DNA of 64,000 bases from Cyclobacteriaceae bacterium (lineage in GTDB: Bacteria > Bacteroidota > Bacteroidia > Cytophagales > Cyclobacteriaceae), in NCBI GenBank assembly GCA_019638275.1, contig JAHBUC010000013.1, forward strand, positions 1 to 64,000, read 5' to 3'. Position numbers and translations under genes: made by a program. Numbering within the stretch: position 1 is the stretch's first letter; each line of letters starts with the position of its first letter. Positions 17,901-25,551 of this stretch are shown here, one piece after another. The notes under the pieces are model-generated. The model was not told the DNA's origin and did not search any database. It saw only the letters and a program-made list of their open reading frames with translations.

Positions 17901-20167
17901 CATTGTTCACACAAACCATTACCATATTCCCGCCTCCGCCTAATCCTACATTCTTGCCGGCAGGCGTACCACAACCTGTTCTTTGCGATGGTAATCTGTT
18001 GCTGGAGGCCTTACCGGCTTCTACACCAAATTTGGCTGATCTTAGTTTCTTATGGTCAACCGGAGAAACAACACGGGAGATAACTGTATCACAACAAACC
18101 ATAGTAAGCGTAACCATCACCAACACAGTCAGCGGCTGTACTTCAGCAGGATCAACCATTGTGGCTGATAACCGGCCACCGTTAGAGCTTGGACCTGATC
18201 AAACGTTATGTCAGAATGTGCCTATGCTTCCGCTGAATGCAAACAATCCCGGTGCAGTATATGCTTGGGCAATATCGATAAATGGAGGAGCATTTATACC
18301 TGCAGGAACCGCACAAACGCAACCCGTTGACAGCAGTTTACCTGGAATATATCAATACACTGTTTCTGTAACTGATCCCATCACCACTTGCGTTGCCCGG
18401 GATACCGTAACCTTTACATTTAATGAATCACCAGCGTTCACGGCTGTTCCTTCCAATACAACTGCCTGTGGTCTGAATGACGGTCAAATTGCGCTAACCA
18501 TCAATAGTCCAGTGGGAAATTTGTTCAGCTATTTCATCACCGGGCCGTCAACTACACTTCAGGGAATTGATCAATCTACGGGTGTAGTTGTAAACGCAGG
18601 GGCTTTAGGAGCCGGGAATTACGGTATAACTGTTGCAGATCAAGTATCTGGTTGCGCAACCATTCAGGTTGTATCCATTAATGACAATGCATTCACAATT
18701 AATTCTGTTATCAGACAGAACACCTGTGACCCTCTGATACTCCGGGTAGATCATACTGCCCCGACCCCTTTTGATTTCAGAATTATTAATGATAGCGATG
18801 GAACAGTTGTAGCATCAGGAACAAGTAGTGATGCTCCTATTTTTGATACACCTGGCGTGCCCAGTGGAAGGTATATTGTAGAATTGACTGCGCTTGGATG
18901 TAGCTTCTCCTCACCCGCACAGGATTTCAACCAAGACCCAGCAGTACCCATCACTGGATTCTCTGTTAACGGCTGCGTTGACCCGATTACGATAAGCGTT
19001 AACGGTGGAACAGGCTGGACTTGGTCAGGCCCTAATATTAACGGCTCAAACACATTACAAACCATTACAGCTACGCCACCGCAAGGCAACCAGGTTTATA
19101 ATGTAATTGTTACTGAAGCAGGCTTTTGTCCGCTTGACACAACTGTGACCGTTGTAGTGAACAACAACGTTTCTGTTTCGCTGACACAAACCGATGCGTG
19201 CGACCCGCAAGTTACCATTACCGCAACACCATCACCTTCCGGAAACTATACTTACGTTTGGACTCGCGATGGCAATCCTATTCCAGGTGGGCAGAGTATT
19301 ATCGCCAATAGCAGCGCAACGTATGTTGTAAGCGCTAGAAACGCAGTTTCCGGATGTAGTTTCGATGAAACTTTACAAGTGGTTGTGGCCAACCTGCAAC
19401 TTACCATGACGACCACCATACCGTGTACGGGTTCTCCTTTTACCTTAACAGCAACTACCAATCAACCCGGCACAAACTTCCAGTGGTCGGTTAACGGATC
19501 TGATATTGCTGGAGCCACCAACGCCACGCTGCAACGCAGTACCGGAGGGTTGTATCGCATTACAGGAACACTGCCGGGTTGTACCCGCTTTGTTGAACGT
19601 CAGGTTACGCTGCTGCCCTCCACTCCGGGCGCTTTGCCACAACGGGCCCTCATTTGTAATAACCCGGCTAACCCGGATGAAAATACACGCGAAATTCTGC
19701 TTGATGCAGGGGCAGATTTTGTTAGTTACCAGTGGTCACAAGGAGGTGTACCATTAGCTGGCGAAACTGAACAATTCTATCTGGTAACTGAACCCGGTGT
19801 TTACAGTGTTGACCTGACCAACTCGTTTGGTTGTGTCAGTACAGATATAATTGATGTTATTGAATTATGTAAGCCCCGCATTGTGGCGCCCACGGCTTTC
19901 CGGCCGGGCAGCCCGATTGACTTAAACCGAGAATTCGGTGTGCTCACCTTCTTTATTGATGATAGCGGATTCCAGGTGTTTATTTTTAACCGCTGGGGTG
20001 AAATGGTGTACCAATCAAACGACCGCTTGTTTAAGTGGAACGGTGGTTACAACAATAACTTTTCGCAATTGCTTCCGGCCGGCACCTACACCTATGTGGT
20101 GAAATACCGAAGTATTTATGAGGAAGAAATTCAGGAGCAACGGGGTGGCGTGGTGTTGATGCGTTAA
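14951..20167 (+). CDS. Giant T9SS type B sorted surface protein with PKD domains
   Basis: A secreted protein of 1738 residues. I chose the ATG at 14951 because a signal peptide (MIQKMRWWVLVLVGLTFQVSAQ) begins there; upstream in-frame Met codons have none. Two similar propeller-like halves start NWYFGNSNTAIRF and NIWYFGQNAGIDF. Each is followed by a PKD domain (VWDFGDGQGSN; FWTFGDGFTSD). A long stretch of Ig-like/SprB-like Cys-paired modules follows. The end carries a type B C-terminal sorting domain (APTAFRPGSP, FNRWGEMVYQS, WNGGYNN, LPAGTYTYVVKY). It is probably exported by T9SS together with the divergent PorP/SprF protein. Confidence 0.9.
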   Translation: MIQKMRWWVLVLVGLTFQVSAQDFARYNWYFGNSNTAIRFSRSDNSASLVTNQKLPFGTGGSAVASNPVNADLMFYTDGSRVYDISGVATPMPNGTGLLGNTNGNQPVAICPVPGAPNQYYIFTNSANGAAGGSIVFSIVDMTLPGNSAFGAPFTGEVTTKNQAIAGLTNRSEAMIVLPHDNGTDYWLITHENGTDNYTVTHVQPAGAFASTNFGNLSGGLNISATNFAYHEGTAKIAVSPLTVNRNIAILDFDDATGLLSFDQFVLNSASNLLGAIYDTEWSPSGRFLYISRRNDSGTDAQVLQFDTTDPSTSLAPILPVAVNSSYGIQIAPDTAIYHIYQATGGGPFLLGRLTDTDSVGTLVQYEPIAFTANPNINGTQFPSFSPAFDLNLSVSFVSAGTCSNSPISFFPTVTPDADSLVWDFGDGQGSNAWSPVHIYQNGGAFNVTVTAFLNGETATASNPINITQFDLQLQLVQDTTACRCELPARRLPGDTCTDFSVEVQVQGGSPTSFEWSNGDLGPVLTPDSAGYYYVVVTDATGCSAYAGVNIREYGLQDQRANIWYFGQNAGIDFNEQPPISISGPVNSPEGVSVISNRNGQVVLSTDGVRVYDRNDVEITQTADGTPIVIPPGIGGESGSTQSALIIPVPGDETLYYIFTTQEVHGSGTYELRYTLFDVKENGGDGGIIEFNQLLFTRSTERITGNANWLIAHEYGNNSFRAYRVTQAGILSPVISSIGSDHTFNSPEAGQGYMKLGAQNLLAVALSEPGVSNVLEIFDFDDATGIVSNLRVADLNSATGQVYGVEFFGNKIFATLRGTTSPIREFFINYLGEPELIGPPLNGINEELGAIQVGPDGQLYVAINNGSSLGLITVNPDTLQVSNFNANGFALTSGQSQLGLPNFIQNVGNPIQPPGMDIAGFCEGEPTFFTGFGTDPIDQFFWTFGDGFTSDSASVQHTYPVFNDGIARDYVVTLRITNRCGLDTLFTQTITIFPPPPNPTFLPAGVPQPVLCDGNLLLEALPASTPNLADLSFLWSTGETTREITVSQQTIVSVTITNTVSGCTSAGSTIVADNRPPLELGPDQTLCQNVPMLPLNANNPGAVYAWAISINGGAFIPAGTAQTQPVDSSLPGIYQYTVSVTDPITTCVARDTVTFTFNESPAFTAVPSNTTACGLNDGQIALTINSPVGNLFSYFITGPSTTLQGIDQSTGVVVNAGALGAGNYGITVADQVSGCATIQVVSINDNAFTINSVIRQNTCDPLILRVDHTAPTPFDFRIINDSDGTVVASGTSSDAPIFDTPGVPSGRYIVELTALGCSFSSPAQDFNQDPAVPITGFSVNGCVDPITISVNGGTGWTWSGPNINGSNTLQTITATPPQGNQVYNVIVTEAGFCPLDTTVTVVVNNNVSVSLTQTDACDPQVTITATPSPSGNYTYVWTRDGNPIPGGQSIIANSSATYVVSARNAVSGCSFDETLQVVVANLQLTMTTTIPCTGSPFTLTATTNQPGTNFQWSVNGSDIAGATNATLQRSTGGLYRITGTLPGCTRFVERQVTLLPSTPGALPQRALICNNPANPDENTREILLDAGADFVSYQWSQGGVPLAGETEQFYLVTEPGVYSVDLTNSFGCVSTDIIDVIELCKPRIVAPTAFRPGSPIDLNREFGVLTFFIDDSGFQVFIFNRWGEMVYQSNDRLFKWNGGYNNNFSQLLPAGTYTYVVKYRSIYEEEIQEQRGGVVLMR

Positions 20168-20186
20168 AGGATCACGGTACCTAAAA

Positions 20187-20290
20187 ATCTCTGCGGCCCT
20201 CAGCGGGTTCTCTTGTATTCTCTCTGCGGTAAAATTTCCAACCGCGGAGTTTCGCAGAGGGCTTACGCAGAGCAACCGCAGAGAAAGTAG
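20187..20290. repeat. CTCTGCGG-type intergenic repeat with inverted arms
   Basis: Copies of CTCTGCGG (near 20189 and 20222), the degenerate TCGCAGAGG, and the inverted ACCGCAGAGA (20275-20284) fill the gap between the giant surface protein and the GH20 gene. TCTCTGCGGT (20221-20230) and ACCGCAGAGA can pair as a hairpin. Confidence 0.6.
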
Positions 20291-20377
20291 AAACCCCTTA
20301 GAAGTGTTTGCTTTGCTACAAACTGCACTTTTTTATCCTAACCCTCAACTGCTTAACTTGCCTTAAATCCTTTACCT

Positions 20378-21991
20378 ATGCTTCGATTTTCAATTTTTGC
20401 TTTTTCAGTATTCCTGTTGTGTTGCTGCAAACCCAAACAACAGGAACAACCCATCCAACCATTGGTGAATATCGTTCCCATCCCGGTAACGGTTAACCAG
20501 ACGGGTGGATTTTTTACCTTACCTGAAACCGTTACGATTGCTGCCGGGTCGGCTGCTGAACAAGGTGTAGCCCAATTCCTGCTCGACTTTTTTTCGACAC
20601 AAGGTGTTCCGGCCAAGCTTACGCAAGATTCTGCCGCCACCATTGTGCTGCGCAATTTTGTTTCGAAAGAAATGTTGCCGGAAGGGTATTACCACATGGT
20701 GGTGAATAAAGATGGGGTTGATATTTTTTCTACCACCACATCCGGATTATTCTACGGAGTTCAGTCGCTGATGCAACTTATTCAGGCTGAACAAAACACC
20801 TGGAAAATTCCTACCGTAACCATTACTGATTTTCCACGCTTCGCATGGCGTGGACTCCACCTGGATGTGTGCCGCCATTTCTTCCCGGTAGAATTTATTA
20901 AACGCTACATCGACCTGATGGCGCAATACAAATTCAACACGTTTCACTGGCACCTTACCGAAGATCAGGGCTGGCGCATTGAAATAAAGAAATATCCAAA
21001 GCTTGCCACCACGGCAGCTTACCGAAAAGAAACACTGATTGGTCATTATAGCGATCAACCTCATAAATTCGATGGACAACGTTACGGTGGATATTACACG
21101 CAGGAAGAAATCAAAGAAGTGGTTGACTATGCCGCCAAACGATTCATCACCATCGTTCCTGAAATTGAAATGCCCGGTCATGCCCTCGCAGCACTCTCGG
21201 CCTATCCGCACCTCGGTTGTACAGGCGGACCGTATGAAGCCGCAACCCTATGGGGTGTATTTGATGATGTGTTCTGTGCCGGAAAAGAAAGCACGTTTGA
21301 ATTTCTGGAAGATGTATTGGATGAAGTCATGGCCTTATTCCCGGGCGAATACATTCACGTGGGTGGGGACGAATGCCCAAAAACCCGCTGGGAAAAATGT
21401 ACGCATTGCCAGAAACGAATAAAAACAGAAGGGCTTCACGATGAACACGAATTGCAAAGCTACTTCATCACACGCATAGAAAAATACCTGAACAGCAAAG
21501 GCAAAAAACTGATTGGTTGGGATGAAATTTTAGAAGGCGGCCTTGCACCCAACGCTGCGGTAATGAGCTGGCGTGGAGAAGAAGGCGGCATAGCAGCCGC
21601 ACAGACCGGGCACAACGTGGTGATGTCACCGGGCTTTGCGCTTTACTTTGATCATTATCAAGGCGAACCCAAAGATGAACCTGTAGCCTTTGGCGGAAAC
21701 ACTCCGTTAAAAAAGGTTTATGAATATGATCCCGCCCCCTCGTCACTCAGCCAGGAAGAGATGGGCTACATTCTTGGTGCACAGGCCAATTTATGGACTG
21801 AGTATATCAAAACCACGGAACAAGCAGAATACATGGCGTATCCGCGCGCACTGGCGTTGGCTGAAGTTGTCTGGTCGCCCAAAGAAAACCGCGACTGGAA
21901 CAACTTTGTGCAACGGTTACCCCATCAATTCATGCTACTCGACCGCAAAAATGTCAATTACCGTAAGCCAAAACCCGAAGAACTGAAATAG
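20378..21991 (+). CDS. Beta-N-acetylhexosaminidase, GH20 lipoprotein
   Basis: Removes terminal N-acetylhexosamine from chitin-like or glycan substrates. An SPII lipobox (FLLCCC, Cys15-17) predicts a lipoprotein. An N-terminal GH20b-type domain (about 30-150) precedes the barrel. The barrel contains FHWHLTEDQGWRIE near residue 188 and the catalytic Asp-Glu in HVGGDEC at about 326-332. WRG near 405 and LGAQANLWTEYI near 469 shape the pocket. Length 537 is typical of Bacteroidetes exo-hexosaminidases. It is monocistronic; no chitinase or SusC/D pair lies next to it. Confidence 0.93.
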   Translation: MLRFSIFAFSVFLLCCCKPKQQEQPIQPLVNIVPIPVTVNQTGGFFTLPETVTIAAGSAAEQGVAQFLLDFFSTQGVPAKLTQDSAATIVLRNFVSKEMLPEGYYHMVVNKDGVDIFSTTTSGLFYGVQSLMQLIQAEQNTWKIPTVTITDFPRFAWRGLHLDVCRHFFPVEFIKRYIDLMAQYKFNTFHWHLTEDQGWRIEIKKYPKLATTAAYRKETLIGHYSDQPHKFDGQRYGGYYTQEEIKEVVDYAAKRFITIVPEIEMPGHALAALSAYPHLGCTGGPYEAATLWGVFDDVFCAGKESTFEFLEDVLDEVMALFPGEYIHVGGDECPKTRWEKCTHCQKRIKTEGLHDEHELQSYFITRIEKYLNSKGKKLIGWDEILEGGLAPNAAVMSWRGEEGGIAAAQTGHNVVMSPGFALYFDHYQGEPKDEPVAFGGNTPLKKVYEYDPAPSSLSQEEMGYILGAQANLWTEYIKTTEQAEYMAYPRALALAEVVWSPKENRDWNNFVQRLPHQFMLLDRKNVNYRKPKPEELK

Positions 21992-22050
21992 TTGGACAAA
22001 CGCGGTGATGTTTTGTAATTTCGAATCTGAGACGTCAATGAAATCAAAAA

Positions 22051-22080
22051 ATGCTTTGCGCCTTTGCGCCTCCGCGGTAA
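22051..22080. repeat. TTTGCGCC-type intergenic repeat
   Basis: TGCTTTGCGCCTTTGCGCC followed by CCGCGGTAA is the inverse orientation of the GCAAAG phrase seen at 13645. It lies downstream of the GH20 gene. Confidence 0.5.
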
Positions 22081-22132
22081 AGTAATTCAACATACGTTAT
22101 AAAAGATTTATTTTGAACAACATTAAATTCAA

Positions 22133-22492
22133 ATGCACATGAAAAAGCTTCTCTTAATACTCGGACTCATCATTGTATTCCCATCTTTCTCTACGATGCT
22201 GGAACAAATCATAAAAACCCAGATGCACATTACCATTCGCAATGAACTGGGCAACACGGTTGAAGGCGCCACTGTAAAACTGTTCGAAACAGAAGAGGAT
22301 TATAAAAACGAAACCAACGTGGCTTCCGAAGGTGTAACCGATGCAAAAGGCATTGTGAAATTCAAAGAACTGAAAGCCATCTCCTACTATGTACTGGCTG
22401 AAAAAGACGACCTGAATAATTTTGGAGGCGGTGAACAAACCGGGAAACTGGAAGAGAAACGCATCAATAAGGTTACGGTGGTGATTCAATGA
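22133..22492 (+). CDS. Small exported protein with a carboxypeptidase-regulatory-like fold
   Basis: A 119-residue protein with a signal-like N-terminus (KKLLLILGLIIVFPSFS). A single domain with the pattern ITIRNELGNTVEGATVKLFETEEDY, then GVTDAKGIVKFKEL, follows. This matches the beta-sandwich CarboxypepD_reg/Cna-B-like repeats used in Bacteroidetes envelope proteins. ATG at 22133 and 22139 are equally possible starts. The stop overlaps the Nudix gene by 4 nt (ATGA), so the two are translationally coupled, although a functional link is not obvious. Confidence 0.7.
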   Translation: MHMKKLLLILGLIIVFPSFSTMLEQIIKTQMHITIRNELGNTVEGATVKLFETEEDYKNETNVASEGVTDAKGIVKFKELKAISYYVLAEKDDLNNFGGGEQTGKLEEKRINKVTVVIQ

Positions 22493-23055
22493 GCCTGATC
22501 AACCGCGGGCAACTGCAGCACGCCCTCCGGGAGTATTCGTCATCCTTTAAAGAAGAGCTGGCCTTTCGGGAAGATTTTCTTGACCTGCTGGAAGCAAACA
22601 CATGCTATCAACGCGATCACCTGCCCGGACACATCACCGGTTCAGCCTGGATTGTAGATGAAACCATTTCGCATGTAGTTATGCTGCATCACGGCAAGCT
22701 GAACAAGTGGCTTCAACCAGGCGGGCATGCCGATGGTGATGAAAACATTTTCAGGGTGGCGTTGCGCGAAGCGGAAGAAGAAACCGGCATCACCACAGTA
22801 AACCTTGTGCAACACGGAATTTTTGATCTTGACATTCACCCCATTCCCGAACACAAGAACTTTCCGGAGCACCTTCATTTCGATGTACGGTTTATTTTCA
22901 CCGCTTCCGGAAAGCAGCCACTCACGTGTTCAGATGAATCGCATGAACTGAAATGGGTCCCGTTAAAAGAAGTTGAACTGTTAACGGATCACAGTACATC
23001 CATCAGCCGCATGGTACAAAAAACGTTGCTGTTAGCGCGAAGCAATCAGCGTTAA
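22489..23055 (+). CDS. Nudix hydrolase
   Basis: A 188-residue hydrolase of nucleoside-diphosphate-linked compounds. The Nudix box is perfect: Gly79, Glu85, then REAEEETGI at 93-101, matching GX5EX7REUXEEXGU. An N-terminal region of about 50 residues precedes the fold. Bacteroidetes proteins of this layout are annotated only as Nudix hydrolases and the substrate cannot be deduced. The start is fixed by the 4-nt overlap with the previous gene. The 3' end overlaps a convergent small gene by 24 nt. Confidence 0.88.
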   Translation: MSLINRGQLQHALREYSSSFKEELAFREDFLDLLEANTCYQRDHLPGHITGSAWIVDETISHVVMLHHGKLNKWLQPGGHADGDENIFRVALREAEEETGITTVNLVQHGIFDLDIHPIPEHKNFPEHLHFDVRFIFTASGKQPLTCSDESHELKWVPLKEVELLTDHSTSISRMVQKTLLLARSNQR

Positions 23056-23193
23056 CGCAAAGGCAATCACCACCATCCAGAATTTGTAAACCGCAAGGGC
23101 TGGAATCAGCACCCATTGCATCTGCATCATTACAGCCAGCAATACCAACAACACGGCAATGCCTTTAATGATGTTTCGGGTTTTGTTGCTCAT
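23032..23193 (-). CDS. Small two-helix membrane protein (53 aa)
   Basis: An ATG (23193) to TAA (23032) frame encodes 53 residues: a basic N-terminus MSNKTRNIIK, a helix GIAVLLVLLAVMM, a short turn QMQWVLIP, and a second helix ending LTLIASR. Two hydrophobic helices with a positive start look like a genuine inner-membrane mini-protein. The intergenic DNA here keeps the GC level of coding sequence. It converges on the Nudix gene and overlaps its last 24 nt. No family recognised; could be spurious but the composition argues for a gene. Confidence 0.55.
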   Translation of the reverse strand: MSNKTRNIIKGIAVLLVLLAVMMQMQWVLIPALAVYKFWMVVIAFALTLIASR

Positions 23194-23287
23194 ATCGTAA
23201 GATTTAATGTTTGGCTAAACTAAGATTTTAGAGGCAAAATTTCTAAAGCTTGCTCGGATAAAGTTAGCACTGAATGATTTTTTTTGA

Positions 23288-23355
23288 ACCACATAGACAC
23301 ATAGGGCACATAGGTTCCTTTATCACTTTCTATGCGATCTATGTTCCTATGTGGT
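23288..23355. repeat. ACATAGG-type intergenic hairpin repeat
   Basis: ACCACATAGACACATAGGG and CACATAGG (23288-23314) are drifting direct copies. The inverted arm runs to CCTATGTGGT (23346-23355). The element can fold into a hairpin of about 68 nt between two minus-strand genes. Confidence 0.7.
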
Positions 23356-23397
23356 CTTTAAAATTTGAACAGATACACCTTGTAATTCTTAGCAATC

Positions 23398-24300
23398 CTA
23401 ATACCATTCACTGATACCTTCAGCGGGTTGCCAATCAGCATCAGGTTCGTAGTGTTTCCACAGCAACGCAGAAATATCGCGCAGCAATACGTACCCTTCA
23501 TTGTCGGAGGTCCAGCTTTCATCTTCCTGATTTTTCGTAATCACACAAAACACATAATCGCCATGCGGAGCATTCACCAGCACCACTTCCGACCGGGATT
23601 TGTTTACCGCGCCTTGCTTGGATGCTGCCTGCACATACGGAGGAATTTGTGACAGCGCTTCCCCATCCCAATAAATGCGCGTGAGGTTCCGGTAGATGCG
23701 TTCACTGGCTCGTTTGGAAATGATATTCCCTTCGTGAATGCGCATCAGCAGTTCAGCCATTTCGCGCGGTGTGGTTTGTCCCCAACCGTATTGCTTCCAG
23801 TTTCCTTGCCGCCCTTCCGTTCTGGAATTCACACGGGTACCGGCAAAACCATGATCATCCAACCACGCATTGATGGTCGTTCCCGTTCCGGCCAGGTACT
23901 GGCACCACAAGCTGGCCGTATTGTCGCTGGTGGTGATCATCAACATCAACACCTTGCTCAACGCAATTTTTTCTCCGTCCTTGAATGATCCCAAAATATC
24001 ATCACCGGCATAGAGTAACGAATCGCGATAGGTTAAAACCGAATCATATTTTAATTCTCCTTTTTCAATCTTATCGAAGATGCCAATGGTAATGGGCACC
24101 TTAATCATGCTGGCTGTAGGAAACAGTGAATCGGCATGGATGGCTACCTCCTCGCCTGTCTTTAAGTTCTTTACAAAAATGCCAACATCACCGCGAAAGC
24201 CTGCTACACGCTTTTTGATTTTACTTTCAAGGCTTTCCGTTTCCGTAGAACACGCCAGGGTGCCGATTGCGATCAATAATGCGGATACATAAATTTTCAT
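23398..24300 (-). CDS. Class A beta-lactamase-like serine hydrolase, lipoprotein
   Basis: A 300-residue lipoprotein (lipobox LACS, Cys17) with the penicillin-binding/beta-lactamase fold. Active-site motifs are SMIK (Ser64, Lys67) and SDN (125-127). The third motif is KQG (228-230) instead of KTG. The omega-loop region (about 158-176) lacks the usual ExxLN motif; the only candidate Glu is in RTEGRQ. It may therefore be a poor lactamase, or act on other substrates such as peptidoglycan fragments. It is a single gene flanked by a repeat downstream and divergent from tsaC/sua5. Confidence 0.82.
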   Translation of the reverse strand: MKIYVSALLIAIGTLACSTETESLESKIKKRVAGFRGDVGIFVKNLKTGEEVAIHADSLFPTASMIKVPITIGIFDKIEKGELKYDSVLTYRDSLLYAGDDILGSFKDGEKIALSKVLMLMITTSDNTASLWCQYLAGTGTTINAWLDDHGFAGTRVNSRTEGRQGNWKQYGWGQTTPREMAELLMRIHEGNIISKRASERIYRNLTRIYWDGEALSQIPPYVQAASKQGAVNKSRSEVVLVNAPHGDYVFCVITKNQEDESWTSDNEGYVLLRDISALLWKHYEPDADWQPAEGISEWY

Positions 24301-24357
24301 TTCCGGATGGGTTTAAACGTTCATCAAAATGGTAAATAAATTTTAGTTTTACACCCT

Positions 24358-25317
24358 ATGGCCGAAATCGGTACAGACATTGAAAGGGCAGCAAGCCTGT
24401 TAACACAAGGTGAGTTGGTGGCGATTCCCACCGAAACCGTATACGGACTTGCCGGTAACGCATTGAATGTTGAAGCCGTGGCAAAAATTTTCGCTGCGAA
24501 AAACCGCCCGCAATTTGATCCGCTTATTGTTCATATTCCTGCCTTATCATTCGCCAAAAATTATGTAACCGAAATTCCAAAAAAGGCTGAACGACTGGCC
24601 CAGTTATTCTGGCCCGGGCCACTCACGCTGGTGCTTGAAAAAAAAGATGACACCATTCCTGCCCTGGTCACTTCCGGATTGAAAACCGTTGGCTTCCGGT
24701 GCCCCGATCATCCGCTTACCCGTAAATTACTGGCCACCCTCCCCTTTCCTGTAGCCGCACCCAGCGCCAACCCGTTCGGCTATGTAAGTCCCACTACGCC
24801 CGAACACGTTAATGAACAATTGGGCAACAAGATCGGCTACATCCTCGATGGAGGCACGTGTACCATCGGCATTGAGTCGACCATTGTGGGTTTTGAAGGT
24901 GGCGAACCCGTTGTGTTGCGCTTAGGCGGATTAAGCCTGGAGCGCATTGAAGCCGTTACCGGAAAACTAAAAGTACAGACGCACTCTACCTCAAATCCGC
25001 TGGCACCCGGGCAACTTAAAAGTCATTATGCACCCGGTAAGCCCCTGAAGCTCGGCACGCTGGAAGAACTTCTGCAAGAATATCCGGCACATGATTCGGG
25101 CATCCTGAGTTTTTCACGCGACTTCAATTCACCCTACCAGCGCATTCTCTCCCCCAGCAGAAATATGGAAGAAGCCGCCCGAAACCTGTTTCAGTTTCTT
25201 CGTGATTTCGATAAGATGCCAATAGACATCATCCTGGCCGAATTACTGCCCGAAGAGGGACTTGGCCGCGCCATTAACGACCGGCTAAAACGTGCCGCAG
25301 CTGTTGACAATTCATGA
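24358..25317 (+). CDS. L-threonylcarbamoyladenylate synthase (Sua5 type)
   Basis: Makes threonylcarbamoyl-AMP from threonine, bicarbonate and ATP for the t6A37 tRNA modification. The YrdC domain (about residues 8-195) shows PTETVYGLAGNA, KNRPQFDPLIVH, and the ligand motif APSANPFG. A separate Sua5 C-terminal domain follows (about 205-315). At 319 residues it is the long Sua5 form rather than the short TsaC form. The ATG at 24358 immediately follows a plausible AT-rich promoter. It is essential in many bacteria. Confidence 0.93.
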   Translation: MAEIGTDIERAASLLTQGELVAIPTETVYGLAGNALNVEAVAKIFAAKNRPQFDPLIVHIPALSFAKNYVTEIPKKAERLAQLFWPGPLTLVLEKKDDTIPALVTSGLKTVGFRCPDHPLTRKLLATLPFPVAAPSANPFGYVSPTTPEHVNEQLGNKIGYILDGGTCTIGIESTIVGFEGGEPVVLRLGGLSLERIEAVTGKLKVQTHSTSNPLAPGQLKSHYAPGKPLKLGTLEELLQEYPAHDSGILSFSRDFNSPYQRILSPSRNMEEAARNLFQFLRDFDKMPIDIILAELLPEEGLGRAINDRLKRAAAVDNS

Positions 25318-25366
25318 TTGTCCGTGTACTTTACACCTTTATCGAAAATAGTCTGATAAGATATTG

Positions 25367-25499
25367 GAAGCCATCTCAAAATACTTTCTGTGTCAGGTTG
25401 AGCCTGTCGAAACCGATTGTCAACACTAAAAAAAGCCTTCGACATCCCGATAATTATCGGGACAGGCTGACAAATGAAACTGATTTTTGAGATGGCTTC
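25367..25499. mobile_element. MITE-like 133-bp element with 15-bp terminal inverted repeats
   Basis: GAAGCCATCTCAAAA (25367-25381) and its exact complement TTTTGAGATGGCTTC (25485-25499) bound the element. Inside are the phrase CAGGTTGAGCCTGTCGAAA, its inverted partner GGGACAGGCTGACA, and a perfect palindrome TCCCGATAATTATCGGGA (25445-25462). It has no coding capacity. I see no clear target duplication. It lies between the Sua5 gene and the phosphofructokinase gene. No transposase is present, so any mobility would depend on an enzyme encoded elsewhere. Confidence 0.6.
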
Positions 25500-25551
25500 A
25501 AGTCAACTAAATTATCTGGTCATAAATTAATACGTTCGCAAACGTTTACAC

